Source: a bacterium
GTDB lineage: Bacteria > Armatimonadota > Zipacnadia > Zipacnadales > Zipacnadaceae
Length of the DNA: 14,649 bases
NCBI GenBank assembly: GCA_030607655.1
Contig: JAUWJN010000022.1
Coordinates: 1-14,649, forward strand
Direction of reading: 5' to 3'
Position 1 is the stretch's first letter. Each line of letters begins with the position of its first letter. Position numbers and translations under genes: made by a program. This document shows positions 6,605 to 13,263 of this stretch, piece after piece. The notes beneath the pieces were generated by a model. That model ran no database searches and was not told the origin of the DNA. It worked only from the letters and a program-made list of their open reading frames with translations.

Positions 6605-7537
6605 ATGAAAGTAACAATTGTCGGAGCCGGAAATGTCGGAGCCACCTGCGCCCAGCGCATCGCTGAAAGCGATACTGCTGATGTGTATATGGTTGACGTG
6701 GTCGAAGGACTGGCCCAGGGTAAGGCCCTGGACCTGGCCCAGGCCGCGCCCGTGGTCGGCCACAGCCGCCAGATTACCGGCGGCCAGGACTACGGTCCAG
6801 CGGCAGGCTCGGCGATTGTGGTAGTAACCGCCGGGGTAGCCCGCAAGCCGGGAATGTCCCGCGACGACCTGCTGAAGACTAATGGCAGAATTGTCACGGA
6901 GGTAATGACCAAGGTTATGGCGGTAGCGCCGGAGGCGATCCTGCTAATAGTCTCTAATCCGCTGGATGTAACTACTTACGTCGCCCAGCAGGTCTCCGGC
7001 GCGCCCCGCGAGCGAGTGATAGGCATGGCCGGGGTCCTAGATGCGGCGCGGTTCGCTACCTTCATCGCCTGGGAAGTGGGCTGCTCCCCCAAAGACGTAA
7101 CTGCGATGGTCCTGGGAGGGCATGGCGATTCAATGGTGCCCTTGCCCCGACACTCCACGGTGGGCGAGACACCGGTAAATGAGCTAATTGCCCCCGAGCG
7201 CCTTGAGGAAATTATCCAGCGAACGCGGCAGGGCGGCGGGGAGATAGTAAGTTACCTGAAGACCGGCAGTGCTTTCTATGCACCGTCAGCAGCGGTGGCG
7301 GATATGGTGGCGGCCATAGTTCGGGACGAAGGCCGCATCCTGCCCGCCTCGGTGCAACTTCAGGGCGAATACGGGCTTACTGATGTATTTGTCGGGGTGC
7401 CAGTGAAGCTGGGCGCGGGTGGAGTAGAGCAGATAATTGAGCTGGACCTGACCGAGGAAGAACAAGGTGCTCTGCACCGCTCCGCAGAGCACGTCAGGGA
7501 AACCATCGCCGTGTGGGAAGCACTCAGCAAGGGTTAG
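6605..7537 (+). CDS. mdh: Malate dehydrogenase (LDH-like type)
   Basis: It interconverts malate and oxaloacetate with NAD in the TCA cycle or its reductive branch. The 310-residue protein begins with the Rossmann loop IVGAGNVGATCA and has D31 at the end of the second strand, which favours NAD over NADP. Malate specificity is indicated by R80 and R86 in ARKPGMSRDDL; lactate dehydrogenases carry Gln at the discriminating position. The catalytic set is completed by D146 and R149 in VLDAARF and H173 in GGHGDSMVPL. AAGGAG lies six bases before ATG 6605, a good ribosome site. Length and motifs match the tetrameric LDH-like malate dehydrogenases of Chloroflexota, Bacillota and others. It stands alone between a divergent protease gene and an 83-base gap, so it is probably monocistronic. 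Confidence 0.97.
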   Translation: MKVTIVGAGNVGATCAQRIAESDTADVYMVDVVEGLAQGKALDLAQAAPVVGHSRQITGGQDYGPAAGSAIVVVTAGVARKPGMSRDDLLKTNGRIVTEVMTKVMAVAPEAILLIVSNPLDVTTYVAQQVSGAPRERVIGMAGVLDAARFATFIAWEVGCSPKDVTAMVLGGHGDSMVPLPRHSTVGETPVNELIAPERLEEIIQRTRQGGGEIVSYLKTGSAFYAPSAAVADMVAAIVRDEGRILPASVQLQGEYGLTDVFVGVPVKLGAGGVEQIIELDLTEEEQGALHRSAEHVRETIAVWEALSKG

Positions 7538-7620
7538 TATAATGGTGCCGACTATCACTATTCTACGCTGGCAGATTGTACTAAAGGCGTATACAATTTC
7601 GGTTATGGGAGCTAGGCACA

Positions 7621-8775
7621 ATGACTAAACGAGAAATGAACATCAGGGTCTTCGCAGGCGCGTCACTGCCTCATGTCTTTTTTCAGCCAAGGATAGAACC
7701 CTGGTACGCCTTGCATAAAGATTTGGGGGACCTACCTGAGCGGTATAGGAAGGTCAGTTTATTGGAGTTGTATGACGATTTGGACATTTCGATGCGATAT
7801 ATTCACTACTATACTGGCATGCCAAGTCCAATACAACAAACGTATACCGATCAAGTCAAGATTAAGGACGAATATGACGCCGACGAGAGGCACATTGTTA
7901 TAGATACGCCGTACGGTGAGCTTGTGCAGAAGTCAAGACTTACCTCTGATAACACGTGGCGAACAGTGGAATTCGCCGCTAAGAACGGTGACGATCTAAA
8001 GAAACTGGCCTGGCTCTGCCACAATACTGTTATCAGCTTCAACACCAAAAACTTTGAACAGGGAAGCGCATTCCTCGGCGACCGGGGTGTACCCCAGTTC
8101 TGGGTGCCCAAGAGCCCGTACCAGGCGTTGTGCCAGCAGTGGATGAAATTGACAGATTTTATCTATGCCTTGAATGATGAGCCCGCCGCGGTGGAGTCGG
8201 CGATGAAGGCCATTGATGAATCATACGACCGACTGTACGAGGAGATAGTCACCTACGTAAACCCCACTGACCAAGGCGCGGCGGGTCCTGAGAATCCGAG
8301 CAGTGCTTCCCCGCTGCAGATAGTAAACTTGGGGGAGAACATTGACGCCCACCTGGTTAATCCACGGTATGTCGAGCAGTATCTTATTCCTTTTTATGAG
8401 AAGAGATCAAATCAACTCAGGCGCGCTGGCATTTATACTCACATCCACATTGATGGTGCCTTTCGGTCCCTACTTGGATATTTGGAGAACCTCCCGTTTG
8501 ATGGGTTGGAGGCGCTTACTCCCCTGCCGCAGGGGGATGCGAGTATCGAAGAAATGAAGGAATATATGGGCGATAAGGTGCTGTTGGATGGTATACCCGC
8601 CGTACTCTTCTTATCGTATTACCCCCGAGAAGACCTGAAAGAATGTGTGGATAAACTAGTAAGTCTCTTTCATCCTCGGCTTGTCCTGGGCATCTCCGAC
8701 GAACTGCCCCAGGGGGGAGATGAAGAAAGCGTGGACAGGGTGAAGTGGATTTCAGATTATTGTAAGACTTTATGA
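7621..8775 (+). CDS. Uroporphyrinogen decarboxylase-superfamily protein of unknown substrate
   Basis: The 384-residue protein matches the URO-D/cobamide methyltransferase fold in its second half. Visible are NLGENIDAHLVNPRYVEQYL (around 237-256), then HIHIDGAFRSLLGYLE, DGLEALTPLPQGDAS and a C-terminal LVLGISDELPQGGDEE. It lacks the N-terminal RPVWxMRQAGRY motif of true haem-pathway URO-D, so it is probably not HemE. The His-x-Cys...Cys zinc site of MtaA-type methyltransferases is also absent; the equivalent stretch reads HIHIDG. Catabolic O- or N-demethylation is possible but unproven. GGAG lies nine bases before the ATG. The gene is AT-richer than its neighbours: hand counts give 24 of 60 G+C at 7741-7800 and again at 7801-7860, against 35 of 60 inside mdh at 6841-6900. 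That suggests acquisition from elsewhere. Confidence 0.8.
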   Translation: MTKREMNIRVFAGASLPHVFFQPRIEPWYALHKDLGDLPERYRKVSLLELYDDLDISMRYIHYYTGMPSPIQQTYTDQVKIKDEYDADERHIVIDTPYGELVQKSRLTSDNTWRTVEFAAKNGDDLKKLAWLCHNTVISFNTKNFEQGSAFLGDRGVPQFWVPKSPYQALCQQWMKLTDFIYALNDEPAAVESAMKAIDESYDRLYEEIVTYVNPTDQGAAGPENPSSASPLQIVNLGENIDAHLVNPRYVEQYLIPFYEKRSNQLRRAGIYTHIHIDGAFRSLLGYLENLPFDGLEALTPLPQGDASIEEMKEYMGDKVLLDGIPAVLFLSYYPREDLKECVDKLVSLFHPRLVLGISDELPQGGDEESVDRVKWISDYCKTL

Positions 8776-8871
8776 AGCTGTCATAGAAAGTCCGCTTTAT
8801 GAAAGCCCAGGTTGGGCGGGGTTGCACAGTGCGGGCATATTGTTTCCTATGGTAGGTGAAGGATGCCCGAA
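8776..8871. other. Intergenic stretch with two small hairpins
   Basis: No gene is visible between the URO-D-like stop and the aldolase relic. GCTTT-ATG-AAAGC (8794-8806) and GCCCA-GGT-TGGGC (8805-8817) are perfect 5-bp stems sharing two bases, so only one can form at a time. No T run follows, so an intrinsic terminator is not supported. Confidence 0.4.
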
Positions 8872-8958
8872 ATGATTGACCTACGTTCCGACGTAAAGAC
8901 CCTTCCTACGGCCCTAATGCGGCAGGCTATTTTCGAGGCGGAGCTGAGGGAGGCATAG
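8872..8958 (+). pseudogene. 5' relic of a threonine aldolase gene
   Basis: Starting at ATG 8872 the frame reads MIDLRSDVKTLPT and continues for 28 codons to TAG at 8956-8958. The first 25 codons match the start of the intact aldolase at 11368, with 23 of 25 residues identical; only codons 14 (Ala/Asp) and 18 (Gln/Arg) differ. Eight other codons differ only synonymously. Similarity ends abruptly after the Leu codon at 8944-8946, and the rest of the enzyme, including the PLP lysine, is missing. GAAGGA eight bases upstream could still serve as a ribosome site, and an upstream in-frame ATG exists at 8863. It is either a truncated paralogue left by deletion or rearrangement, or a tiny surviving leader peptide. 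Confidence 0.85.
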
Positions 8959-8994
8959 AGCCTTGGCGGGCCAGTCACGCATATATGATCTGCC

Positions 8995-9000
8995 GGGGAG
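8995..9000 (+). promoter_or_regulatory. Ribosome binding site deciding the start of the propeller-PHP gene
   Basis: GGGGAG lies five bases before ATG 9006 and only two bases before the adjacent ATG 9003. An earlier in-frame ATG at 8985 would place this site inside the coding sequence and has no comparable site of its own. ATG 9006 is therefore preferred. Confidence 0.6.
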
Positions 9001-9005
9001 AGATG

Positions 9006-11366
9006 ATGAGCGGAAACAAATCCAGTTCTGACTTCCACCAGCCAACTGGCCGTCTCACCTATTCACCGCGCCTTTTCTCGGTCTGCCTGGACGCCCATGG
9101 CCAGCGCTGGGCTGCCTGGCATGCTACCGAGGGCCGTGTCGAAGTGATCCGGGTAATCTCACCGGAAGTCTGCCCGGAGTCGGCGAGGATTTCTGAGCCT
9201 GGCTTGCACTTCGAGCCCACACTAGCTGCTGCTCCAAACGGTGGCGTCTGGTGCGTGTGGTCCAGCCGGTTCGACGGTCAGTGGCGACTGGCGGCACGTC
9301 TGCATGACAAGGGGTGGGAGGAGGCCATTGCGGTACCCACTGCCGAGGATTTTGCATTCCACGCGGCCAGCGTCTCCGATACCTCAGGTGGGCTTTGGGT
9401 GGCATATTCAGCGTGGAACGGCGGACAAAGTCCAACTGTCAGATGTCGGCGCTTCGGTGATACCAATTGGTCGCCGGAGATAGTCTTGTCTGACCCTCCT
9501 GCTCCCCAGATGTGGCCTCGCCTGGCAGCCGGTGCTGACGGTACGGTTTGGCTGGCTTTCTGCGAGTATCGCCACGGCGCCTTTTGCATCGCTACTGCCT
9601 CATTTCCTCCGGGGCACCCAGAGACCCCCACGGTGACCATACTGCCGAAGCCTCAAGATAACACTGACTGGGACCTGTTCCCCAGCCTTTGCGTTGATGA
9701 GGCGGGCGGTGCCTGGGTGGCCTGGATCACCTGCCGCGACGTTGACCGCGCAGGAGTGGTAGGTCGCCAAACCAATCTCAACTGCGCACGGTGGGACGGC
9801 TCCGCCTGGGCTCCCCCGCCGGGCTGCAGCAACTTTACTGTCACCCATCTTGACTGGGGCATGTTGCCGGTTAAAACTTACTGGGGTTACAATGGCTTGC
9901 GCCGCCGCGCTCAACTGGCTGCCGACGCGAACGGCATCTGGGTGTTCTGGGAGCGCCATCGCGATGAGCAAGCCCTAGCGGAAAACGTCGCTAACGGGCA
10001 ATTCTGCGCTAAGTATCACGATGGCACTGGTTGGTCAGACAGCTACCTGGTTTACGACCGCCATTCTTGCTTCACTGTTGACAGTGCTAGCCCACAGCCT
10101 GCTGATACACTCGTTTTCGCGTGCAAGACCGCGCCGTCTGAACGTCCGCTGGACATCGGGTTCCGCCAGCGCAGTCGCGCCAAGCTGCTGGTCTTAGAGG
10201 AGCACCCCCGCAGCCTCTGGGCCACCTGGCAACCGGTGTCTCTGCCTGGGCAGATTACCGGCCCTCTATCACCACACACTACCACCTGCCACGGTGAGAC
10301 TTTTGAGCTTATTTGGGGCGACCTACATTGCCATTCCTACTATTCGCCTGACGCCGAGGGCGAGCCAATGGAACTACTCATTTATGCGCGGGACCGTGCT
10401 GGCTTGGACTTCTGCTGTATCATTGACAATGACTATTACCCGGATATTGTGATGAGCCATAGCGCCCTGGACTATCTGTATGCCGTAGCTCAGTCGTTTA
10501 GCGACCAGCAATTCCTTGCTTTCTGGGGCTATGAGTACACTTACCACGAGGCCAACGGGGACAGGTTTCCTAAGAACCACCGGGCGGTGGTCTATTATGA
10601 TCGCGATCAACCCTTGGCGCGTCGCTGCGACCCCGACGGCCATACAACCGAAGCCTTCGTTACCACGATGAACGGGAGTGCCAGCCTCTGGCATGCTCAC
10701 CACGAAGAATGGGCCCTGCTTGGTCACGCTCAGGAGGAGAATGTCGAGGTATGCGCCGGATGGGCTGACTATATGCAAGTCAGTGACGTCGTCCAGCGCC
10801 ATCTTAAGCGCGGCTTCCGTTTCGGCCTAATGGGCGCCAGTGACAATCACCGCATTGTACCCGGCTTGGGGGGTGCTGTCACCGGCCTATACGTGCGGGA
10901 GCGCAGTCATGAGGGCATCGTCGAGGCGCTGAAGCAGCGCCGCTGCTACGCCACGACCGGCTGCCGTCTCGTATTGGACTTCCGCATCAATGATCACATG
11001 ATGGGCAGCATAGTACAAAGCGCTGACCCACCCCGGCTGAAGTTGCTGGCTATCAGCCGGCGCCGGCTTGCGTCCGTCCGTGTCCTTCGCGATGAGCAGA
11101 TCATGACTGAATTCCACCCCCACCAAGAGCGGTTTGAATGGCAGGCTGCGGATCTGGAAGCCCCCCCGGGCCTGCACTTCTACCGCGTAGAGGTCCAGGA
11201 AGAAGGCGAGGTCAGACAGTTCCCGCATAACATCGCTCAGGCGGCCGGGATTCGCGCCTATTCCAGTCCGGTGTGGGTCAGGATAGCTGGCACTTCCGAA
11301 TTGTCTCCACGCAAGAGAGTGCCGGAGACTGAACTGGCAAACATCGGCTGCAAACTGAGGAGCTGA
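9006..11366 (+). CDS. Beta-propeller-like protein fused to a DUF3604/PHP-type metallohydrolase
   Basis: The 786-residue protein has two parts. Residues about 20-430 carry repeated Trp-rich strand motifs 50-75 residues apart: RWAAWHA, GVWCVWSS, GLWVAYSA, TVWLAFCE, GAWVAWIT and GIWVFWER. Each follows a D/G-rich turn, as in a six- or seven-bladed BNR-like propeller. From about 438, GDLHCHSYYSPDAEG begins a PHP-like domain. It continues with LDFCCIIDNDYYP, FWGYEYTY, NHRAVVYYD, a His-rich LWHAHHEEW, GASDNHRIVPG and RRCYATTGCRLVLDFRIN. The HxH, Glu, His and DNH positions should bind metals. The DND stretch stands where many PHP enzymes have TDH, and resembles the ND motif of DUF3604. No signal peptide is seen. 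Hydrolysis of an ester or phosphoester is plausible; the substrate is unknown. Its stop is one base before the threonine aldolase ATG. The longer start at 8985 is less likely. Confidence 0.82.
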   Translation: MSGNKSSSDFHQPTGRLTYSPRLFSVCLDAHGQRWAAWHATEGRVEVIRVISPEVCPESARISEPGLHFEPTLAAAPNGGVWCVWSSRFDGQWRLAARLHDKGWEEAIAVPTAEDFAFHAASVSDTSGGLWVAYSAWNGGQSPTVRCRRFGDTNWSPEIVLSDPPAPQMWPRLAAGADGTVWLAFCEYRHGAFCIATASFPPGHPETPTVTILPKPQDNTDWDLFPSLCVDEAGGAWVAWITCRDVDRAGVVGRQTNLNCARWDGSAWAPPPGCSNFTVTHLDWGMLPVKTYWGYNGLRRRAQLAADANGIWVFWERHRDEQALAENVANGQFCAKYHDGTGWSDSYLVYDRHSCFTVDSASPQPADTLVFACKTAPSERPLDIGFRQRSRAKLLVLEEHPRSLWATWQPVSLPGQITGPLSPHTTTCHGETFELIWGDLHCHSYYSPDAEGEPMELLIYARDRAGLDFCCIIDNDYYPDIVMSHSALDYLYAVAQSFSDQQFLAFWGYEYTYHEANGDRFPKNHRAVVYYDRDQPLARRCDPDGHTTEAFVTTMNGSASLWHAHHEEWALLGHAQEENVEVCAGWADYMQVSDVVQRHLKRGFRFGLMGASDNHRIVPGLGGAVTGLYVRERSHEGIVEALKQRRCYATTGCRLVLDFRINDHMMGSIVQSADPPRLKLLAISRRRLASVRVLRDEQIMTEFHPHQERFEWQAADLEAPPGLHFYRVEVQEEGEVRQFPHNIAQAAGIRAYSSPVWVRIAGTSELSPRKRVPETELANIGCKLRS
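11357..11362 (+). promoter_or_regulatory. Ribosome binding site of the threonine aldolase gene inside the upstream gene's end
   Basis: GAGGAG occupies the last sense codons of the propeller-PHP gene, and five bases separate it from ATG 11368. The upstream TGA (11364-11366) lies within that spacer. Termination and initiation therefore occur at the same place, the usual arrangement for translational coupling. Confidence 0.75.
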
Positions 11367-11367
11367 A

Positions 11368-12393
11368 ATGATTGATTTGCGTTCCGACGTGAAGACCCTT
11401 CCTACTGACCTGATGCGGCGGGCTATCTTCGAGGCCGAACTGGGCGATGATGTCGCCGGCGAGGACCCCACGGTCAACGCCCTGGAGGCACGGGCGGCCG
11501 AGCTGATGGGCAAGGACGCGGCTCTGCTGGTCACCTCCGGCACCCAGGGCAATCTGGTCAGCATGCTGGCTCATACTCAGCCCGGCCAGAAGATAATCCT
11601 GGAGCAGGATGCCCACATGTTCTACTATGAGAGCGGCGGGTTAGCGCGGCTGGCAGGCCTGATGGCCCATCCGCTGCGCGGGCACTACGGTGCCCTGGAC
11701 CCCGATGATGTGGAAGCGGCTATCTGGCCACCAAGTGTTCATTCACCGTCCACCGGCCTGGTGGCGCTGGAGAATACCCACAACCGCGCCGGGGGGACAT
11801 GTCTGAGTGTTGAGCAAACTGCTGCCGTCTGTGAGGTCGCTCACCGTCATGGCGTGCCCGTGCATATTGATGGGGCTCGTATCTTCAATGCCGCCGTTGC
11901 CCTGGGTGTAGAGGCGCGGGAGCTGGCGGCCCCGGCTGACTCTATTACCTTCTGCCTGTCTAAGAGCCTGGGGGCGCCGGTGGGCAGCCTGGTCTGCGGC
12001 GACACCGACTTCATCAACCGGGCGCGGCAGTTCCGCAAGATTCTGGGCGGCGGCATGCGCCAGGCCGGTATAATCGCCGCCGCTGGTCTAGTGGCTTTGG
12101 AATATGAGCTACCCCGCCTGCCCGAAGACCACGAAAAGGCTCGGCGCGTGGCTGCTGCACTCAATGATCTGCCCGGCGTGAAGCTGGACATGGCCACGGT
12201 ACAGACCAATATGGTCCTCTTTGAGCTGCGTCGTGACGATATGACGGCCCCAGAGTTTTGCCAGCGACTGGCCGACTACGAGATCAAGGCAGCGGCGCAG
12301 AGTGAGGTGCGAGTCCGCTTCGTCACCCATCGCGATATCAGTTTCGACGAAACCGATAAAGTCTGTGCAGCATTGCGGGAGGTGCTGGGGTAG
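11368..12393 (+). CDS. ltaE: Low-specificity L-threonine aldolase
   Basis: This is a PLP enzyme that splits L-threonine or allo-threonine to glycine and acetaldehyde; relatives act on other beta-hydroxy amino acids. The 341-residue protein has the family opening IDLRSDVKTLPT, then GDDVAGEDPTVNALEARAAE, LLVTSGTQGNLVSM (PLP phosphate region), ENTHNRAGG, HIDGARIFNAA with the PLP-pairing aspartate, and CLSKSLGAPVGS with the Schiff-base lysine K199. The family opening more often reads RSDTVT; here it is RSDVKT, shared with the relic at 8872. Residues 227-232 (GGGMRQAG) match the usual glycine loop. The gene is translationally coupled to the propeller-PHP gene, so the two products are probably made in step, perhaps in one catabolic route. 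No regulator is adjacent. Confidence 0.93.
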   Translation: MIDLRSDVKTLPTDLMRRAIFEAELGDDVAGEDPTVNALEARAAELMGKDAALLVTSGTQGNLVSMLAHTQPGQKIILEQDAHMFYYESGGLARLAGLMAHPLRGHYGALDPDDVEAAIWPPSVHSPSTGLVALENTHNRAGGTCLSVEQTAAVCEVAHRHGVPVHIDGARIFNAAVALGVEARELAAPADSITFCLSKSLGAPVGSLVCGDTDFINRARQFRKILGGGMRQAGIIAAAGLVALEYELPRLPEDHEKARRVAAALNDLPGVKLDMATVQTNMVLFELRRDDMTAPEFCQRLADYEIKAAAQSEVRVRFVTHRDISFDETDKVCAALREVLG

Positions 12394-12492
12394 TGCGCAA
12401 CTGGGAACGAGAACCGACGTTTGTTACAGGAGTTACCAGTTTACTGGGGGAGACAGCTAGCAAATCAATAACGACCCAAAGGGGTGAAAGCA

Positions 12493-13143
12493 ATGACTGT
12501 CAAATTCCTGGGACATGCGTGTTTTCTGATTACCAGCAGTGACGGGGTGCGGATAATGACCGACCCCTATGAGCCGGGCGGCTTCGGCGGGCAGATTGGC
12601 TACGGGACGATTACCGACGAGGCCGATGTCGTGCTGGTCAGCCACGACCACGCTGACCACAACTATGTCCAGGGCGTGCCCGGCAGTCCCACCGTGGTCA
12701 GAGGCCCGCAACAGGCCGTGGGCATCACGTTCGAGGCTACCAATAGCTTCCACGATGATACCGGCGGCAGTCAGCGCGGTTCAAACGTCGTCTTTGCCTT
12801 GGAGGTGGACGGGATACGGGTTTGCCATCTCGGTGACCTGGGCCACGCGCTCACTGAAGAGCAAGTTAGCTCAATCGGGTCGGTGGATGTTCTGCTGGTT
12901 CCCGTAGGGGGCACCTTCACCATTGATGCTAAGGGCGCCGACCAGGTTATCGGGCAGCTTCAGCCGGCGGTGATAATCCCGATGCACTACAAGACCGCTA
13001 GAGTGGGATTGCCTATCGCGGCGGTTGATGGTTTTCTGGCTGGTAAAGACAACGTGGAGCGTCTGGATAGTTCCTCAGTTGAGTTGAGCGTCGAGGATCT
13101 CACACCACCCCAGCGCATCATTGTCCTCCCGCCAGCTAATTGA
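12493..13143 (+). CDS. MBL-fold metal-dependent hydrolase (UlaG-like)
   Basis: The 216-residue protein has the metallo-beta-lactamase zinc motif SHDHADH (H51, H53, D55, H56) and the further ligands H87 (NSFHDD), D115 (HLGDLGH) and H165 (PMHYKT). The opening VKFLGHACFLI and the short length fit the UlaG-like group of cytoplasmic MBL hydrolases; UlaG itself opens L-ascorbate-6-phosphate lactone. Many uncharacterised homologues share this layout, so the substrate is open. GTG at 12484 is in frame, but AGGGG (12480-12484) is eight bases before ATG 12493, which is the better start. It follows ltaE by about 100 bases on the same strand; that gap holds only a small CCAG-TTTA-CTGG inverted repeat and no clear promoter. 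Cotranscription with ltaE is possible. Confidence 0.88.
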   Translation: MTVKFLGHACFLITSSDGVRIMTDPYEPGGFGGQIGYGTITDEADVVLVSHDHADHNYVQGVPGSPTVVRGPQQAVGITFEATNSFHDDTGGSQRGSNVVFALEVDGIRVCHLGDLGHALTEEQVSSIGSVDVLLVPVGGTFTIDAKGADQVIGQLQPAVIIPMHYKTARVGLPIAAVDGFLAGKDNVERLDSSSVELSVEDLTPPQRIIVLPPAN

Positions 13144-13263
13144 AACTCTTGGGCCCGGACTGGCACTAAACTAAATTGTGGCGTTTGCCAGAGGAATCAA
13201 CGAAATAACCCGCCCCATGCCTGATGTCATCCGCATAGGTGAGTATCTGGTAGAGTATCGGTC
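13144..13263. other. Convergent intergenic gap without a clear terminator
   Basis: This 120-base gap lies between the ends of the MBL hydrolase gene and the asparagine synthetase gene. The only symmetric element noticed is TGGC-GTTT-GCCA near 13180, too small and without a T run. No convincing bidirectional terminator is visible. Confidence 0.5.

Noticed and set aside
7535..7550. TATAAT sequence overlapping the mdh stop as a promoter for the URO-D-like gene
   Set aside because: No matching -35 element at 16-18 bases upstream and no TGn extension, so chance is as likely.
7621..8775. Haem-pathway uroporphyrinogen decarboxylase (hemE)
   Set aside because: The N-terminal arginine-rich substrate motif of HemE is missing and no other haem gene is nearby.
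10887..11564. Minus-strand open frame of 225 codons across the propeller-PHP/aldolase junction
   Set aside because: It is antisense to two well-supported genes. Its resemblance to a minus-strand frame near 8900 simply mirrors the aldolase relic.
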